Shown here piece by piece: positions 25,523-34,236 of a stretch of DNA of 37,436 nucleotides (position 1 is the first letter of the stretch; each line of letters starts with the position of its first letter). Made by a program: the position numbers and the translations under genes. Origin of the DNA: Marinilabiliales bacterium (GTDB lineage Bacteria; Bacteroidota; Bacteroidia; Bacteroidales; F082). The stretch is from assembly GCA_002869365.1 (NCBI GenBank), contig PKTA01000059.1:1-37436 (forward strand), written 5' to 3'. The notes below the pieces were generated by a model. The model saw only the letters and a list, made by a program, of their open reading frames with translations. It had not been told where the DNA came from and ran no database searches.

Positions 25523-28500
25523 ATGAATACAAAAAAGATATTAAATTTTATTGGGGTAATAGTAGCAGTTTTCTTGATTGCCGGTATATCGATAAATTCA
25601 AAAGTTATTGATTACGATAAAAAATGGAAACAAACTGAAGAATTTGTAAATGAAGGTTTACCAAAATCGGCATTAAAAGTTGTAGATGAAATATATAAAA
25701 CAGCCAAAGAAGAGAACAACTCTCCTCAGTTAATTAAGAGTTTAATTTATAGGATAAGCCTTCAAAGTAAATTTCAGGAGGAAGGAATATTAAAGTCGAT
25801 TGCATATTTCGAAAATGAAATAAAAACTTCTGAAGAACCTGTAAAACAAATACTTCAATCGCTAACAGCTAATCTTTATGAAGGATATTATTCTGAAAAC
25901 AGATATAAAATCAATTCCAGAAATACTCTTGAAGATTATGAAAATGATGATATCTCCACCTGGGATGCATTATCTTTTGAAAAGAAAATTAAGTACTTAT
26001 ATCTACAATCTCTTGATAATTCTTCCTTTTTAAAGGAATTAAAACTACAGAAATATGCATTGGTACTAACTGATAAAGACAGCTCCAATTTTAAACTATA
26101 TCCAAGTTTATACGATATTCTTGCTAACAGAACCCTAAATCATCTAACCGACAAAAACAATGTAGGTGACATTATTCCTTTAAGAGAGGTCAATTTTGAT
26201 GTGGCTCTGGGAAATACATCTGTATTTTTAAAGTCATCAATTATTAGTGATACTGCAAACAGTGATGAAAAATTAATATCAGGCTTATTCAAGGATTTAA
26301 TTAGTTTCCATCAGCAAAACAACGATACAACGGCACTTATCGACCTGGAGTTAAGACGATTAAGTTATTATAAAAAAAAGGCAAACGAATCATTAACTTA
26401 TGATGATATCTACCTGAAATCGCTCTTCAATTTAAAATCAAAATTTAATGACAATCCCTCATCCGTTAGAATTTCTTTTGAAATAGGAAATGTTTATGAA
26501 TATTATGGTAATCAATATAATCGCCTTGAGGGAGAAAAAAACAGATGGTATCTGGCAAAAGCACTTGAAGTATATAAAGAAGCAGTAAATAAGTTCCCAA
26601 ATTCAAACTACACTGCTCAGTGTAAGTCACATATAAAATCTTTGGAAAAGCAAGAAGTTAGTATTACAAAGCATGATGTTGAACTTCCCGGCAAACCAAT
26701 ACTGGCTTCGCTGGATTTTAAAAACATAAACAAGTTATACTTCAGAATAATAAAAGCAGGAGAAGATTTTATTTCAGAGCCTTTCAGGTCGCATAAAAGT
26801 GAAGAGTTAACAGAACTTCTGCAATCAATACCTGTAAAACAATTTTCCATAGAATTGCCTAATTCAACTGATTATCAAACTCATAATTCTGAAATAAAGT
26901 TGCCAGCTTTAAATACGGGAGCATATTACATTCTCGCTTCTCCCGATTCAGTTTTTAATAATACCAGCCTTATTAGTAAATCATTTATTAATATTTCAAA
27001 GCTTTCGTACATTATTAAATCAAATAATGAGGAACAGATTAGCAGAATGTATGTTCTTGACAGAGAAACTGGTAAGGGTATTAAAAATGTAGAACTTACT
27101 ATATTTCACAAATCAAATGATAATGGCAGAAGAGAATACGAATTAAAAGAAGTTGAAAAAATCAATAGTGGGAAAAATGGATTGATAGAGATAAATAGTA
27201 TTCACAGAAATAATATCCGCTTCTATATTTTCCGCCTTAAAAAGGGAGATGATGTTCTATACTCCGGTGAGTATTTGAATTATTATGGTAATAGAAATGA
27301 AAGGACTACAAAACAAACGTGGCTATTTACCGACAGAGCCATTTATAAACCCGGTCAAACAGTTTATTTTAAAGGTATTTTAACCAGTAAAAAGACCAAT
27401 AATTATAAATTGCTAATCAATGAAGAGGACAAAATTATCATTAGAAATGCGAATTATAAAGTTATAAAAGAGATAGCCGTAAAAAGCAATGAATATGGTT
27501 CTTTTAAAGGCGAATTTACTATCCCGCAAGGAATGATGAACGGACAGTTTAGAATTCAATCCAACAATGGGTCACAAAATTTCAAAGTAGAAAACTATAA
27601 GCGTCCGGGATTTAAAATTGTTTTCGATACCATTAAAGATCAATTTAAAATTGGAGACCGAATTAAGATTAAAGGAATAGTTGAAGATTATGCCGGAAGT
27701 GTCGTTGAAAATGCAGAAGTAAAGTATACAATAAAAAGGAAACAGGGTTTTCCCGGATGGCCTTATTATTCGGGCGCAATATATTATAATCATTCCGTTG
27801 AAATTGAAAATGGCATTGGTAAAACCAGTAAGGATGGAAGTTTTGAAATAGAGTTTATTGCCAAAACCGATAAGCCGATTGTTGTAAAAAATATTTCTTA
27901 TTATTTTGATATTGAGGCAGATGTAACAGATATTACTGGAGAAACCCAGTCTGCATCACAAACTTTAAGGCTATCGGATTCTTATATTTTTCTAAGCATA
28001 GAAGCCAACGAAAAAATGGATGTGAACAATAATAGTATTATAATAAATGCTGTAAATAGTTCTTCCTATAAAGTTAAAGCCAATGTTAAATCCCGCTTAT
28101 ATAAATTACTTACTCCGGATGCACCATTACTAAGTCGCGATTGGAATCAGCCCGATGTATTTTTGATGGGCAAAAGTGAATTCAAAGAATACTTTCCAAA
28201 TAACATTTATAAAGATGAATCGGATTCCGATAAATTGGAGAAAACTCTGCTTATTGAAGATGAATATAATCTTTATGGGGAACAAAATATTTTAAAAAAT
28301 GAATTAAGTAATTTAAATCCGGGCGAGTATTATTTGGAAATTACAGCGAAAGATAAGACAGGAAATGAGCAAAAAACTGAAAAATACTTCTCCATGTATT
28401 CTTCTGTTTCATCGGAAGTTTCCAATAATGAAGTCTTGTCAATGTTTGTTGATAAGCAAAAAGCCGAAGTTGGGGAGGAAATTATTTTGAGTATTTCTTC

Positions 28501-31500
28501 TGCTGATAAATCTACTTATATTTATTATGAAATTGTAAATAATAATATCTCTAAAATCAAAAAGTGGATTAAACTGAGTAATTCACAAAAGAACATTAAA
28601 ATTCCTGTAAGAGAAGAGTATAGAGGTGGTTTTTCCGTTTTTGCAATTGCCATAAAAGACAATAGAATTTATTCCTTATCGGAGAATATTAATGTTCCAT
28701 ATCAAAACAAAAAACTGGATATTAAACTCGAAACTTTCCGTGATTATCTTACTCCCGGCGCCAATGAAGAGTGGAATATCACAATTAATGATGCCACAGG
28801 AAAAGGGGCTGTTGCCGAATTATTAGCTTCCATGTATGATGCTTCTCTGGATAAATTTGCAGCGAATTCATGGGATTTCAAATTGCGAAAATCAAAACAG
28901 GGAAATTATAATTGGAAAAACTCTTCTTTTAACACAAAAAACAGTACAACATATTCTCCAAATTCAAACATCTATATAAAACAATATACTGAGAATTATC
29001 CTGATTTCGACTGGTTTGGATTTCATTTTTTTAATCCTGCATATGTTTTACGATCAACTGCAAATAATGAAGCTTCACAGAAAGATGCTGGAGCAATGGA
29101 TTTAATGGATATAAGAGAAAGTGAGGCAAATGAATTACAAGTAGTTGATGAGAGTACTAATTCCGAAACTGATAAAAAACAAAATAATGAATCGGAATTA
29201 ATTCCACTTCGTACAAATTTCAACGAAACTGCCTTTTTCTATCCACAACTGAAAACCGATGAGGAAGGCAAAACAATTATAAGTTTCAAAACTCCCGATG
29301 CCTTAACGGAATGGAAAATAATGCTATTGGCTCACGATCAAGAATTGAAAATAGGCCAGTTGGTCAAAAATATCAAGGCAAAAAAAGAACTTATGTTATT
29401 GCCAAATGTTCCACGTTTTGTAAGACAGGGAGATGAATTGAGTTTTACTAGCAAAGTAGTAAACTTATCAGAAAACGATATGAATGTTGTCGTGGAAATT
29501 GAGTTTTTTGATGCATTAAAAATGGAGAAACTGAATATTTCTGAAGATGAATTATCAAAAAATGTTACAATTGAGGCAAAATCGAATACTAGTTTAAGTT
29601 GGAAAATAAACATACCAGATAATATTAGTATGTTAACTTATCGTATAAAAGCGAAATCAGAAAAATTTACTGATGGCGAGGAAAGGAGTATTCCGGTATT
29701 AACTAATAGAATGTTAGTTACCGAAACAATGCCGATGTTTATTAATGCTAATCAGAATAAAACTTATGTTTTTAAGGACATCGACAAAAAACTAAAGGCA
29801 TCCACAAGCATAAAAAATTATAGTTATACAATTGAAATTACTTCAAACCCTGTTTGGTATGCCATACAAGCCTTGCCATATATCGCTGAAAATAACAACA
29901 AAAGTATTATCTCTCTTTTCAACAGATATTATTCAAATTCCATTTCTTCATTTATAGTAAATAGTAATCCGAAAATAAAAACAGTATTTGAACATTGGAA
30001 GCAGTTAAGTCCCGATTCATTTTTGTCGAAACTGCAAAAAAATGCTGAATTAAAATCTGCTGTTTTAGAGGCTACTCCATGGGTTATGGAGTCGGAAAAT
30101 GAAGAGGAGCAAATGCATCGACTGGGAGTTTTATTCGATTTGAATAAGTTGTCGAATGATAAAATGAACAGCCTTGACAAACTGGAAAATATGCAACTTT
30201 CTTCGGGAGCATGGCCATGGTTTAATGGAATGCAGGAAGATGAATATTCAACTCAAAAAATCGTATTGGGATTTGCAAGGCTAAATGACAGAAAAATTAT
30301 CAGTTTGGAAAGTGATAGGGCCCTGCAGAGTATGATTAAAAAGGCTTTACGATTTTTGGATAAAGAAGTATATAATGATTATGAAAATCTAAAGAAAAAT
30401 CATCCACAAACATTGAGTTCCGATAATTTGAGTTCTTCAAAAATTCAGTACCTATATTTAAGGAGTTTGTTAATAAAGGAATTCCCTTTGAACGATGATA
30501 ACTCAAGCGCATTTAATTATTATCTGGCTCAAGCCAAAAAATATTGGTTGAAAAAGAATAATTATATGCAGTCGATGATTGCCATAAGTTTAAACAGACT
30601 GTCGTATCGCAATGAAGCCGAAGGCATTACTCGTTCACTCGAAGAGAGAGCCATCACTAATGAAGAAATGGGCATGTATTGGAAGCAAAACAATGGATGG
30701 CATTGGTATGAGGCACCGGTAGAAACTCAGGCTATGATTATTGAGGCTTTTATTGAAATTCAAAATCAGAAGGATTTAATCAATCAGATGAAGGTTTGGC
30801 TTTTAAAGCAGAAGCAAACTCAATCCTGGGCTACCTCATCAGCAAGTGTAGAAGCTGTTTTTGCATTACTAAAAAATGATGGACAGCGACTTATAAATGA
30901 CAGTAAGGATGTGCTTATTAAAGTTGGTGGAAAACCTTTGACTCTTCAAGAAAATCAGATAAAGGAAGCTGGTACAGGCTATTTCAAAACCATTTGGAAA
31001 GATGCTGAATTCGATGGGGACTTATCAAAAATAGAACTTCAAAATCCCAATGATAATATTGCCTGGGGAGCCGCTTATTGGCAATATTTTGAGGATATGG
31101 ACAAGGTATTACCCGGAAATTCAAATCTTTCGGTGGAGAAGAAATTATTTGTGGAAAGGTTTACTGATAATGAAACTGTAATTATACCTCTTGAAACCGG
31201 ACAGAAAATTAAAGTAGGCGATAAACTATTTTCCCGTATAATCATCCGCAGCGACAGGGACATGGAGTTTGTTCATTTGAAAGATATGAGATCATCGGCT
31301 TTGGAACCTATAAATAATATATCAGGATATAAATATTCTGGAGGACTTGGCTATTACGAAAACATTAAAGATGTGCAAACTGATTTCTTTATCAGGTATT
31401 TGAGAAAAGGTACTTATGTGCTTGAATATCCGGTTTTCGTTACACAAAAAGGGAAATTTTCTAATGGTATTGCCAATATTCAAAGCATGTACGCACCCGA

Positions 31501-31543
31501 ATTTTCTGCTCATAGTGAGGGAATTGCCATAGAAATTCAATAA
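25523..31543 (+). CDS. Alpha-2-macroglobulin family protein, apparently lacking the thioester motif
   Basis: The protein has 2006 residues. An N-terminal hydrophobic segment (about 6-26) is a signal or anchor. An alpha-helical region follows to about 390, then MG-type beta domains. The MG2 signature TDRAIYKPGQTVYFKG is near 602, and the A2M domain (FFYPQLKTDEEGKT) is near 1238. The region around 1440-1480 matches the family through SNPVWYAIQALPY and FNRYYSNSI. Where the family's CxEQ thioester is expected, residues 1461-1464 read SIIS, so the covalent trap appears lost. Bacterial homologues are thought to guard the envelope against proteases. The terpenoid-like helical domain continues to about 1800 and the C-terminus is beta-rich. 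A small outer-membrane barrel gene follows 43 bases downstream. Confidence 0.92.
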   Translation: MNTKKILNFIGVIVAVFLIAGISINSKVIDYDKKWKQTEEFVNEGLPKSALKVVDEIYKTAKEENNSPQLIKSLIYRISLQSKFQEEGILKSIAYFENEIKTSEEPVKQILQSLTANLYEGYYSENRYKINSRNTLEDYENDDISTWDALSFEKKIKYLYLQSLDNSSFLKELKLQKYALVLTDKDSSNFKLYPSLYDILANRTLNHLTDKNNVGDIIPLREVNFDVALGNTSVFLKSSIISDTANSDEKLISGLFKDLISFHQQNNDTTALIDLELRRLSYYKKKANESLTYDDIYLKSLFNLKSKFNDNPSSVRISFEIGNVYEYYGNQYNRLEGEKNRWYLAKALEVYKEAVNKFPNSNYTAQCKSHIKSLEKQEVSITKHDVELPGKPILASLDFKNINKLYFRIIKAGEDFISEPFRSHKSEELTELLQSIPVKQFSIELPNSTDYQTHNSEIKLPALNTGAYYILASPDSVFNNTSLISKSFINISKLSYIIKSNNEEQISRMYVLDRETGKGIKNVELTIFHKSNDNGRREYELKEVEKINSGKNGLIEINSIHRNNIRFYIFRLKKGDDVLYSGEYLNYYGNRNERTTKQTWLFTDRAIYKPGQTVYFKGILTSKKTNNYKLLINEEDKIIIRNANYKVIKEIAVKSNEYGSFKGEFTIPQGMMNGQFRIQSNNGSQNFKVENYKRPGFKIVFDTIKDQFKIGDRIKIKGIVEDYAGSVVENAEVKYTIKRKQGFPGWPYYSGAIYYNHSVEIENGIGKTSKDGSFEIEFIAKTDKPIVVKNISYYFDIEADVTDITGETQSASQTLRLSDSYIFLSIEANEKMDVNNNSIIINAVNSSSYKVKANVKSRLYKLLTPDAPLLSRDWNQPDVFLMGKSEFKEYFPNNIYKDESDSDKLEKTLLIEDEYNLYGEQNILKNELSNLNPGEYYLEITAKDKTGNEQKTEKYFSMYSSVSSEVSNNEVLSMFVDKQKAEVGEEIILSISSADKSTYIYYEIVNNNISKIKKWIKLSNSQKNIKIPVREEYRGGFSVFAIAIKDNRIYSLSENINVPYQNKKLDIKLETFRDYLTPGANEEWNITINDATGKGAVAELLASMYDASLDKFAANSWDFKLRKSKQGNYNWKNSSFNTKNSTTYSPNSNIYIKQYTENYPDFDWFGFHFFNPAYVLRSTANNEASQKDAGAMDLMDIRESEANELQVVDESTNSETDKKQNNESELIPLRTNFNETAFFYPQLKTDEEGKTIISFKTPDALTEWKIMLLAHDQELKIGQLVKNIKAKKELMLLPNVPRFVRQGDELSFTSKVVNLSENDMNVVVEIEFFDALKMEKLNISEDELSKNVTIEAKSNTSLSWKINIPDNISMLTYRIKAKSEKFTDGEERSIPVLTNRMLVTETMPMFINANQNKTYVFKDIDKKLKASTSIKNYSYTIEITSNPVWYAIQALPYIAENNNKSIISLFNRYYSNSISSFIVNSNPKIKTVFEHWKQLSPDSFLSKLQKNAELKSAVLEATPWVMESENEEEQMHRLGVLFDLNKLSNDKMNSLDKLENMQLSSGAWPWFNGMQEDEYSTQKIVLGFARLNDRKIISLESDRALQSMIKKALRFLDKEVYNDYENLKKNHPQTLSSDNLSSSKIQYLYLRSLLIKEFPLNDDNSSAFNYYLAQAKKYWLKKNNYMQSMIAISLNRLSYRNEAEGITRSLEERAITNEEMGMYWKQNNGWHWYEAPVETQAMIIEAFIEIQNQKDLINQMKVWLLKQKQTQSWATSSASVEAVFALLKNDGQRLINDSKDVLIKVGGKPLTLQENQIKEAGTGYFKTIWKDAEFDGDLSKIELQNPNDNIAWGAAYWQYFEDMDKVLPGNSNLSVEKKLFVERFTDNETVIIPLETGQKIKVGDKLFSRIIIRSDRDMEFVHLKDMRSSALEPINNISGYKYSGGLGYYENIKDVQTDFFIRYLRKGTYVLEYPVFVTQKGKFSNGIANIQSMYAPEFSAHSEGIAIEIQ

Positions 31544-31573
31544 ATATTGTTGATTCCTCAAAGATTTGTTTTG

Positions 31574-31581
31574 TAAATTTG
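31574..31581 (+). promoter_or_regulatory. Candidate promoter (TAAATTTG, upstream TTG) for the outer-membrane barrel gene
   Basis: TAAATTTG matches TAnnTTTG and ends five bases before the ATG at 31587. A TTG at 31550-31552 lies 21 bases upstream and could be the -33 element. The transcript would be leaderless or nearly so. The gene may also be read from the alpha-2-macroglobulin gene. Confidence 0.4.
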
Positions 31582-31586
31582 TTGAA

Positions 31587-32303
31587 ATGAAAAAGTTAGT
31601 TATAGCATTCTTATTGATGATTTTGGCATTAAGTTCCCAATCACAAATATTAATTACACTTTTGCTTGGCGACAAACTAAATTCTGATAAACTTGAGTTT
31701 GGGCTTGAAGGAGGCTTAAACTGGTCACAAATTTCTTCTTTGGAAACAAAAAAATACCAGAGTAACTGGAATTTAGGCTTTTATTTTAATTTTGAAATAA
31801 ATAAGTCCTGGTATTTAAATACCGGAGTTCTTGTAAAGTCAAGTTTAGGAATTGATGGACTTTCTGATAATGACCTGAATAAATTAAACGCAACAATTTA
31901 TTTCAATAATGATGGAACACGAATAAATGGAGATTACAGCCAGAAGATGAATTGTTTTTTAGTCCCCATTTTAGCAAAATATAAGTTTAAAAACAATATC
32001 TATTTGGAAATGGGGCCGCAATTTGGATTAATGTACCGATCATGGATACAATTTGATTCGGATTTGGAAGGCCGTGAAGCAATAATTAAAGAATATAACA
32101 AAGAAAACCTAAATAAAATAGATGCCGGGGCAGTAATTGGTGCCGGTTACAGGCTTTTTAGAGGCACAGGCTGGACGGTAGGTGTAAAATATTATTATGG
32201 CTTTATTGATGTTTACAAAAATATTGGGGGAAGTAATAATTCATCATTTTTTGTGAAAATGAATATTCCTATTGGTGCGGGAGAGAAGAAAAAAAAGGAG
32301 TGA
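31587..32303 (+). CDS. Outer-membrane beta-barrel protein, PorT/OMP_b-brl-like
   Basis: The protein has 238 residues from the ATG at 31587. The longer frame only adds MFCKFVE-type codons before the signal peptide (MKKLVIAFLLMILALSSQSQ). The mature protein is rich in alternating amphipathic strands with aromatic girdle residues (EGGLNWSQI, GFYFNFEINKSWYLNTGVL, YLEMGPQFGLMY, VGVKYYYGFID), as in eight-stranded barrels of the PorT-like families. It ends in a Lys/Glu-rich tail rather than a terminal aromatic. Ligand and function are unknown. It is convergent with the T9SS cargo gene, and the 113-base gap between them contains no strong terminator. Confidence 0.85.
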   Translation: MKKLVIAFLLMILALSSQSQILITLLLGDKLNSDKLEFGLEGGLNWSQISSLETKKYQSNWNLGFYFNFEINKSWYLNTGVLVKSSLGIDGLSDNDLNKLNATIYFNNDGTRINGDYSQKMNCFLVPILAKYKFKNNIYLEMGPQFGLMYRSWIQFDSDLEGREAIIKEYNKENLNKIDAGAVIGAGYRLFRGTGWTVGVKYYYGFIDVYKNIGGSNNSSFFVKMNIPIGAGEKKKKE

Positions 32304-32416
32304 GTTAGAGTTAGGGTTTGCGGGTCACAATTTACAGGTTAAATGATGCAGAATTTAAGTCAAATAATGAATTTCTTATTTGGATTTAAAAAGGCCTTCA
32401 AGAAAAATCCTTTGTT

Positions 32417-34183
32417 TTACTTCTTTACAAATTTTACAACTCCATAATTTTCTTTACCTATAATTTGTAAAAAATATATACCCGAATTAAGATAAGATGT
32501 ATTTATCTCTATACAATTTTCTTTATTAAATGTAGATACAAGACTTGTACTTATGACTCCAGTTATTGATATTATTTTAATTTCAACTTTTTCGTTTATT
32601 GTTAATTGTGGCTGTATTTTCAAGTAGTTATTAACAGGATTAGGAGTAATTATATATTTAGGTTTATTATATAAACTATTATCAGAGATGCCATAATAAT
32701 TGATATTTATATTAAAAGCATCACTGTAGATAGTTTCGCAACTATTTGATATTCTACAATAGTATTCACCTTCATCTACAGATGTAATATTCAATAAATG
32801 TAGTATACTGTTGGATGCGTTGAATATCTCAGCACTATCTTTAAACCATTGATAATCAACATTAACATTGCAATATGTTTCTACTTTTAAATCGAGCGTA
32901 TCACCATTATATGCTTCAATATTACCTGGTTGTGATAAAACGCTTATATTGTTCAAACAACCATTTAAATCTGTTTTCACTAGCCATCCATTTGAAATGC
33001 CAGTAGAACTAGCCGAATCAATTTTATTTGCATATCCGAACGAAATAATAGATTCGTCTAAAAGAGGAAGACTTCCTGAAAATCCATACATATAGTAAAT
33101 ATTATTCTCAGGTTCAAAACTCGAAAACTTAATACTATCACCTATTGAAGTTGTTTGGAATAACCATCCGTATTCCAAATACTTAGTACTTCCGCTTATA
33201 AGAAGATTCTTGTTATTTAATTCATTAATAGAATTTATTTTGTACGATTCACCTATTGTTCCATATCTTTTTTCCCATAATATTTCACCATCAAGATTCA
33301 TTTTAAATACAGCAATTTTTGTTTCGGTGTCCTCTCCCCAATAAGTAATATCAGAAGTATATTGATACGAGCCTATGATAAGACCATCGTTTGAAAAATT
33401 AAGATAAGTGCCTCTGTCTTTATAGGGGCCGCCGAGAGATTTTCCCCATTCAAATTCACCGCTTTTATTTATTTTGCATAAATATGCTGTACCTGCATAA
33501 TAATCATGTCCGTTGAAATTATGACCTCCTATTAAAAATCCACTGTCAGGTAAAACCAAACATGATCTCAAATACACATAGTTTGAAGTTGTATTATTTC
33601 CAATTGTATATTGCCATTCTTTATTTCCAAGATAATCGGTTTTAATAACAACTCCCATTATACTTGAACCTCCAACTATTAGAAAGCCATTATCTTTTGC
33701 TTCCACTAAAGTAACTCCTGATACCCATCTTTCATTATAGTTTTCAATATTGTATGTTTTATTCCAGATTACTTCTCCGTCTAAACTCAATTTTATTAAG
33801 AACATTTCAGAATAAGTAGTGTCTGATTCTTTAAAAATATGACGCCCTGTCATAAGCATGTTATTATCTTCAGTGTTTATTATTTTACTAATCATATACT
33901 CATCGCCAACAAAACCAAGATGTTTAATAATAGTAATACTATCAACCTCTAAATCTGATTTCGCAATAATCATTTCACTATAATTTTCATGATAAACATT
34001 ACCATAAATAAACAATTTTTCGTCAATATTTGAAATACCTCTTACCGTTTGACTGATAGAGGCATCAGCAAAATTGAAAATCTTATTAAAAGTTTGAATA
34101 GGCTGAGATTGTGCATATAAACAAAGGTTTACAAATAGCAATAAATTAACTATAATAAGTTTAAAGGCGATGGTAGGTTTCAT
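32417..34183 (-). CDS. T9SS-secreted protein with propeller-like repeats, Ig-like domain and C-terminal sorting domain
   Basis: The protein has 588 residues. The signal peptide covers 1-25 (ending LYAQS). Residues about 40-420 consist of repeated units of the form DGEVIWNKTYN...NGFLIVGG, which recur in Bacteroidota propeller-like secreted proteins. Residues about 420-495 form an Ig-like domain (YQWFKDSAEIF...GEYYCRISNSC) with a Cys pair. Residues about 505-588 form a type A sorting domain (ITPNPVNNYLKI, then SGIYFLQI and a final VVKFVKK), the signal for export and surface attachment by the type IX system. The function is probably adhesion or structural, and no catalytic motif is seen. It implies a working T9SS elsewhere in the genome. 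Confidence 0.88.
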   Translation of the reverse strand: MKPTIAFKLIIVNLLLFVNLCLYAQSQPIQTFNKIFNFADASISQTVRGISNIDEKLFIYGNVYHENYSEMIIAKSDLEVDSITIIKHLGFVGDEYMISKIINTEDNNMLMTGRHIFKESDTTYSEMFLIKLSLDGEVIWNKTYNIENYNERWVSGVTLVEAKDNGFLIVGGSSIMGVVIKTDYLGNKEWQYTIGNNTTSNYVYLRSCLVLPDSGFLIGGHNFNGHDYYAGTAYLCKINKSGEFEWGKSLGGPYKDRGTYLNFSNDGLIIGSYQYTSDITYWGEDTETKIAVFKMNLDGEILWEKRYGTIGESYKINSINELNNKNLLISGSTKYLEYGWLFQTTSIGDSIKFSSFEPENNIYYMYGFSGSLPLLDESIISFGYANKIDSASSTGISNGWLVKTDLNGCLNNISVLSQPGNIEAYNGDTLDLKVETYCNVNVDYQWFKDSAEIFNASNSILHLLNITSVDEGEYYCRISNSCETIYSDAFNININYYGISDNSLYNKPKYIITPNPVNNYLKIQPQLTINEKVEIKIISITGVISTSLVSTFNKENCIEINTSYLNSGIYFLQIIGKENYGVVKFVKK

Positions 34184-34199
34184 AATTATTTAGTTTTTA

Positions 34200-34207
34200 C
34201 AAATGTA
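34200..34207 (-). promoter_or_regulatory. Candidate -7 box TACATTTG for the T9SS cargo gene
   Basis: The minus strand reads TACATTTG, identical to the box before the TPR-HTH gene, with 16 bases to the ATG at 34183. No -33 TTG is visible. This suggests the cargo gene can be transcribed separately from the LRR gene 53 bases upstream. Confidence 0.4.
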
Positions 34208-34236
34208 AGTAATTCAACTAAATATTAGAAATCATA

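Noticed and set aside
32382-32410. GGATTT...AAATCC inverted repeat between convergent genes as a terminator
   Set aside because: The stem is only six AT-rich pairs with a 17-base loop and no reliable T-tract, so it is too weak to call.
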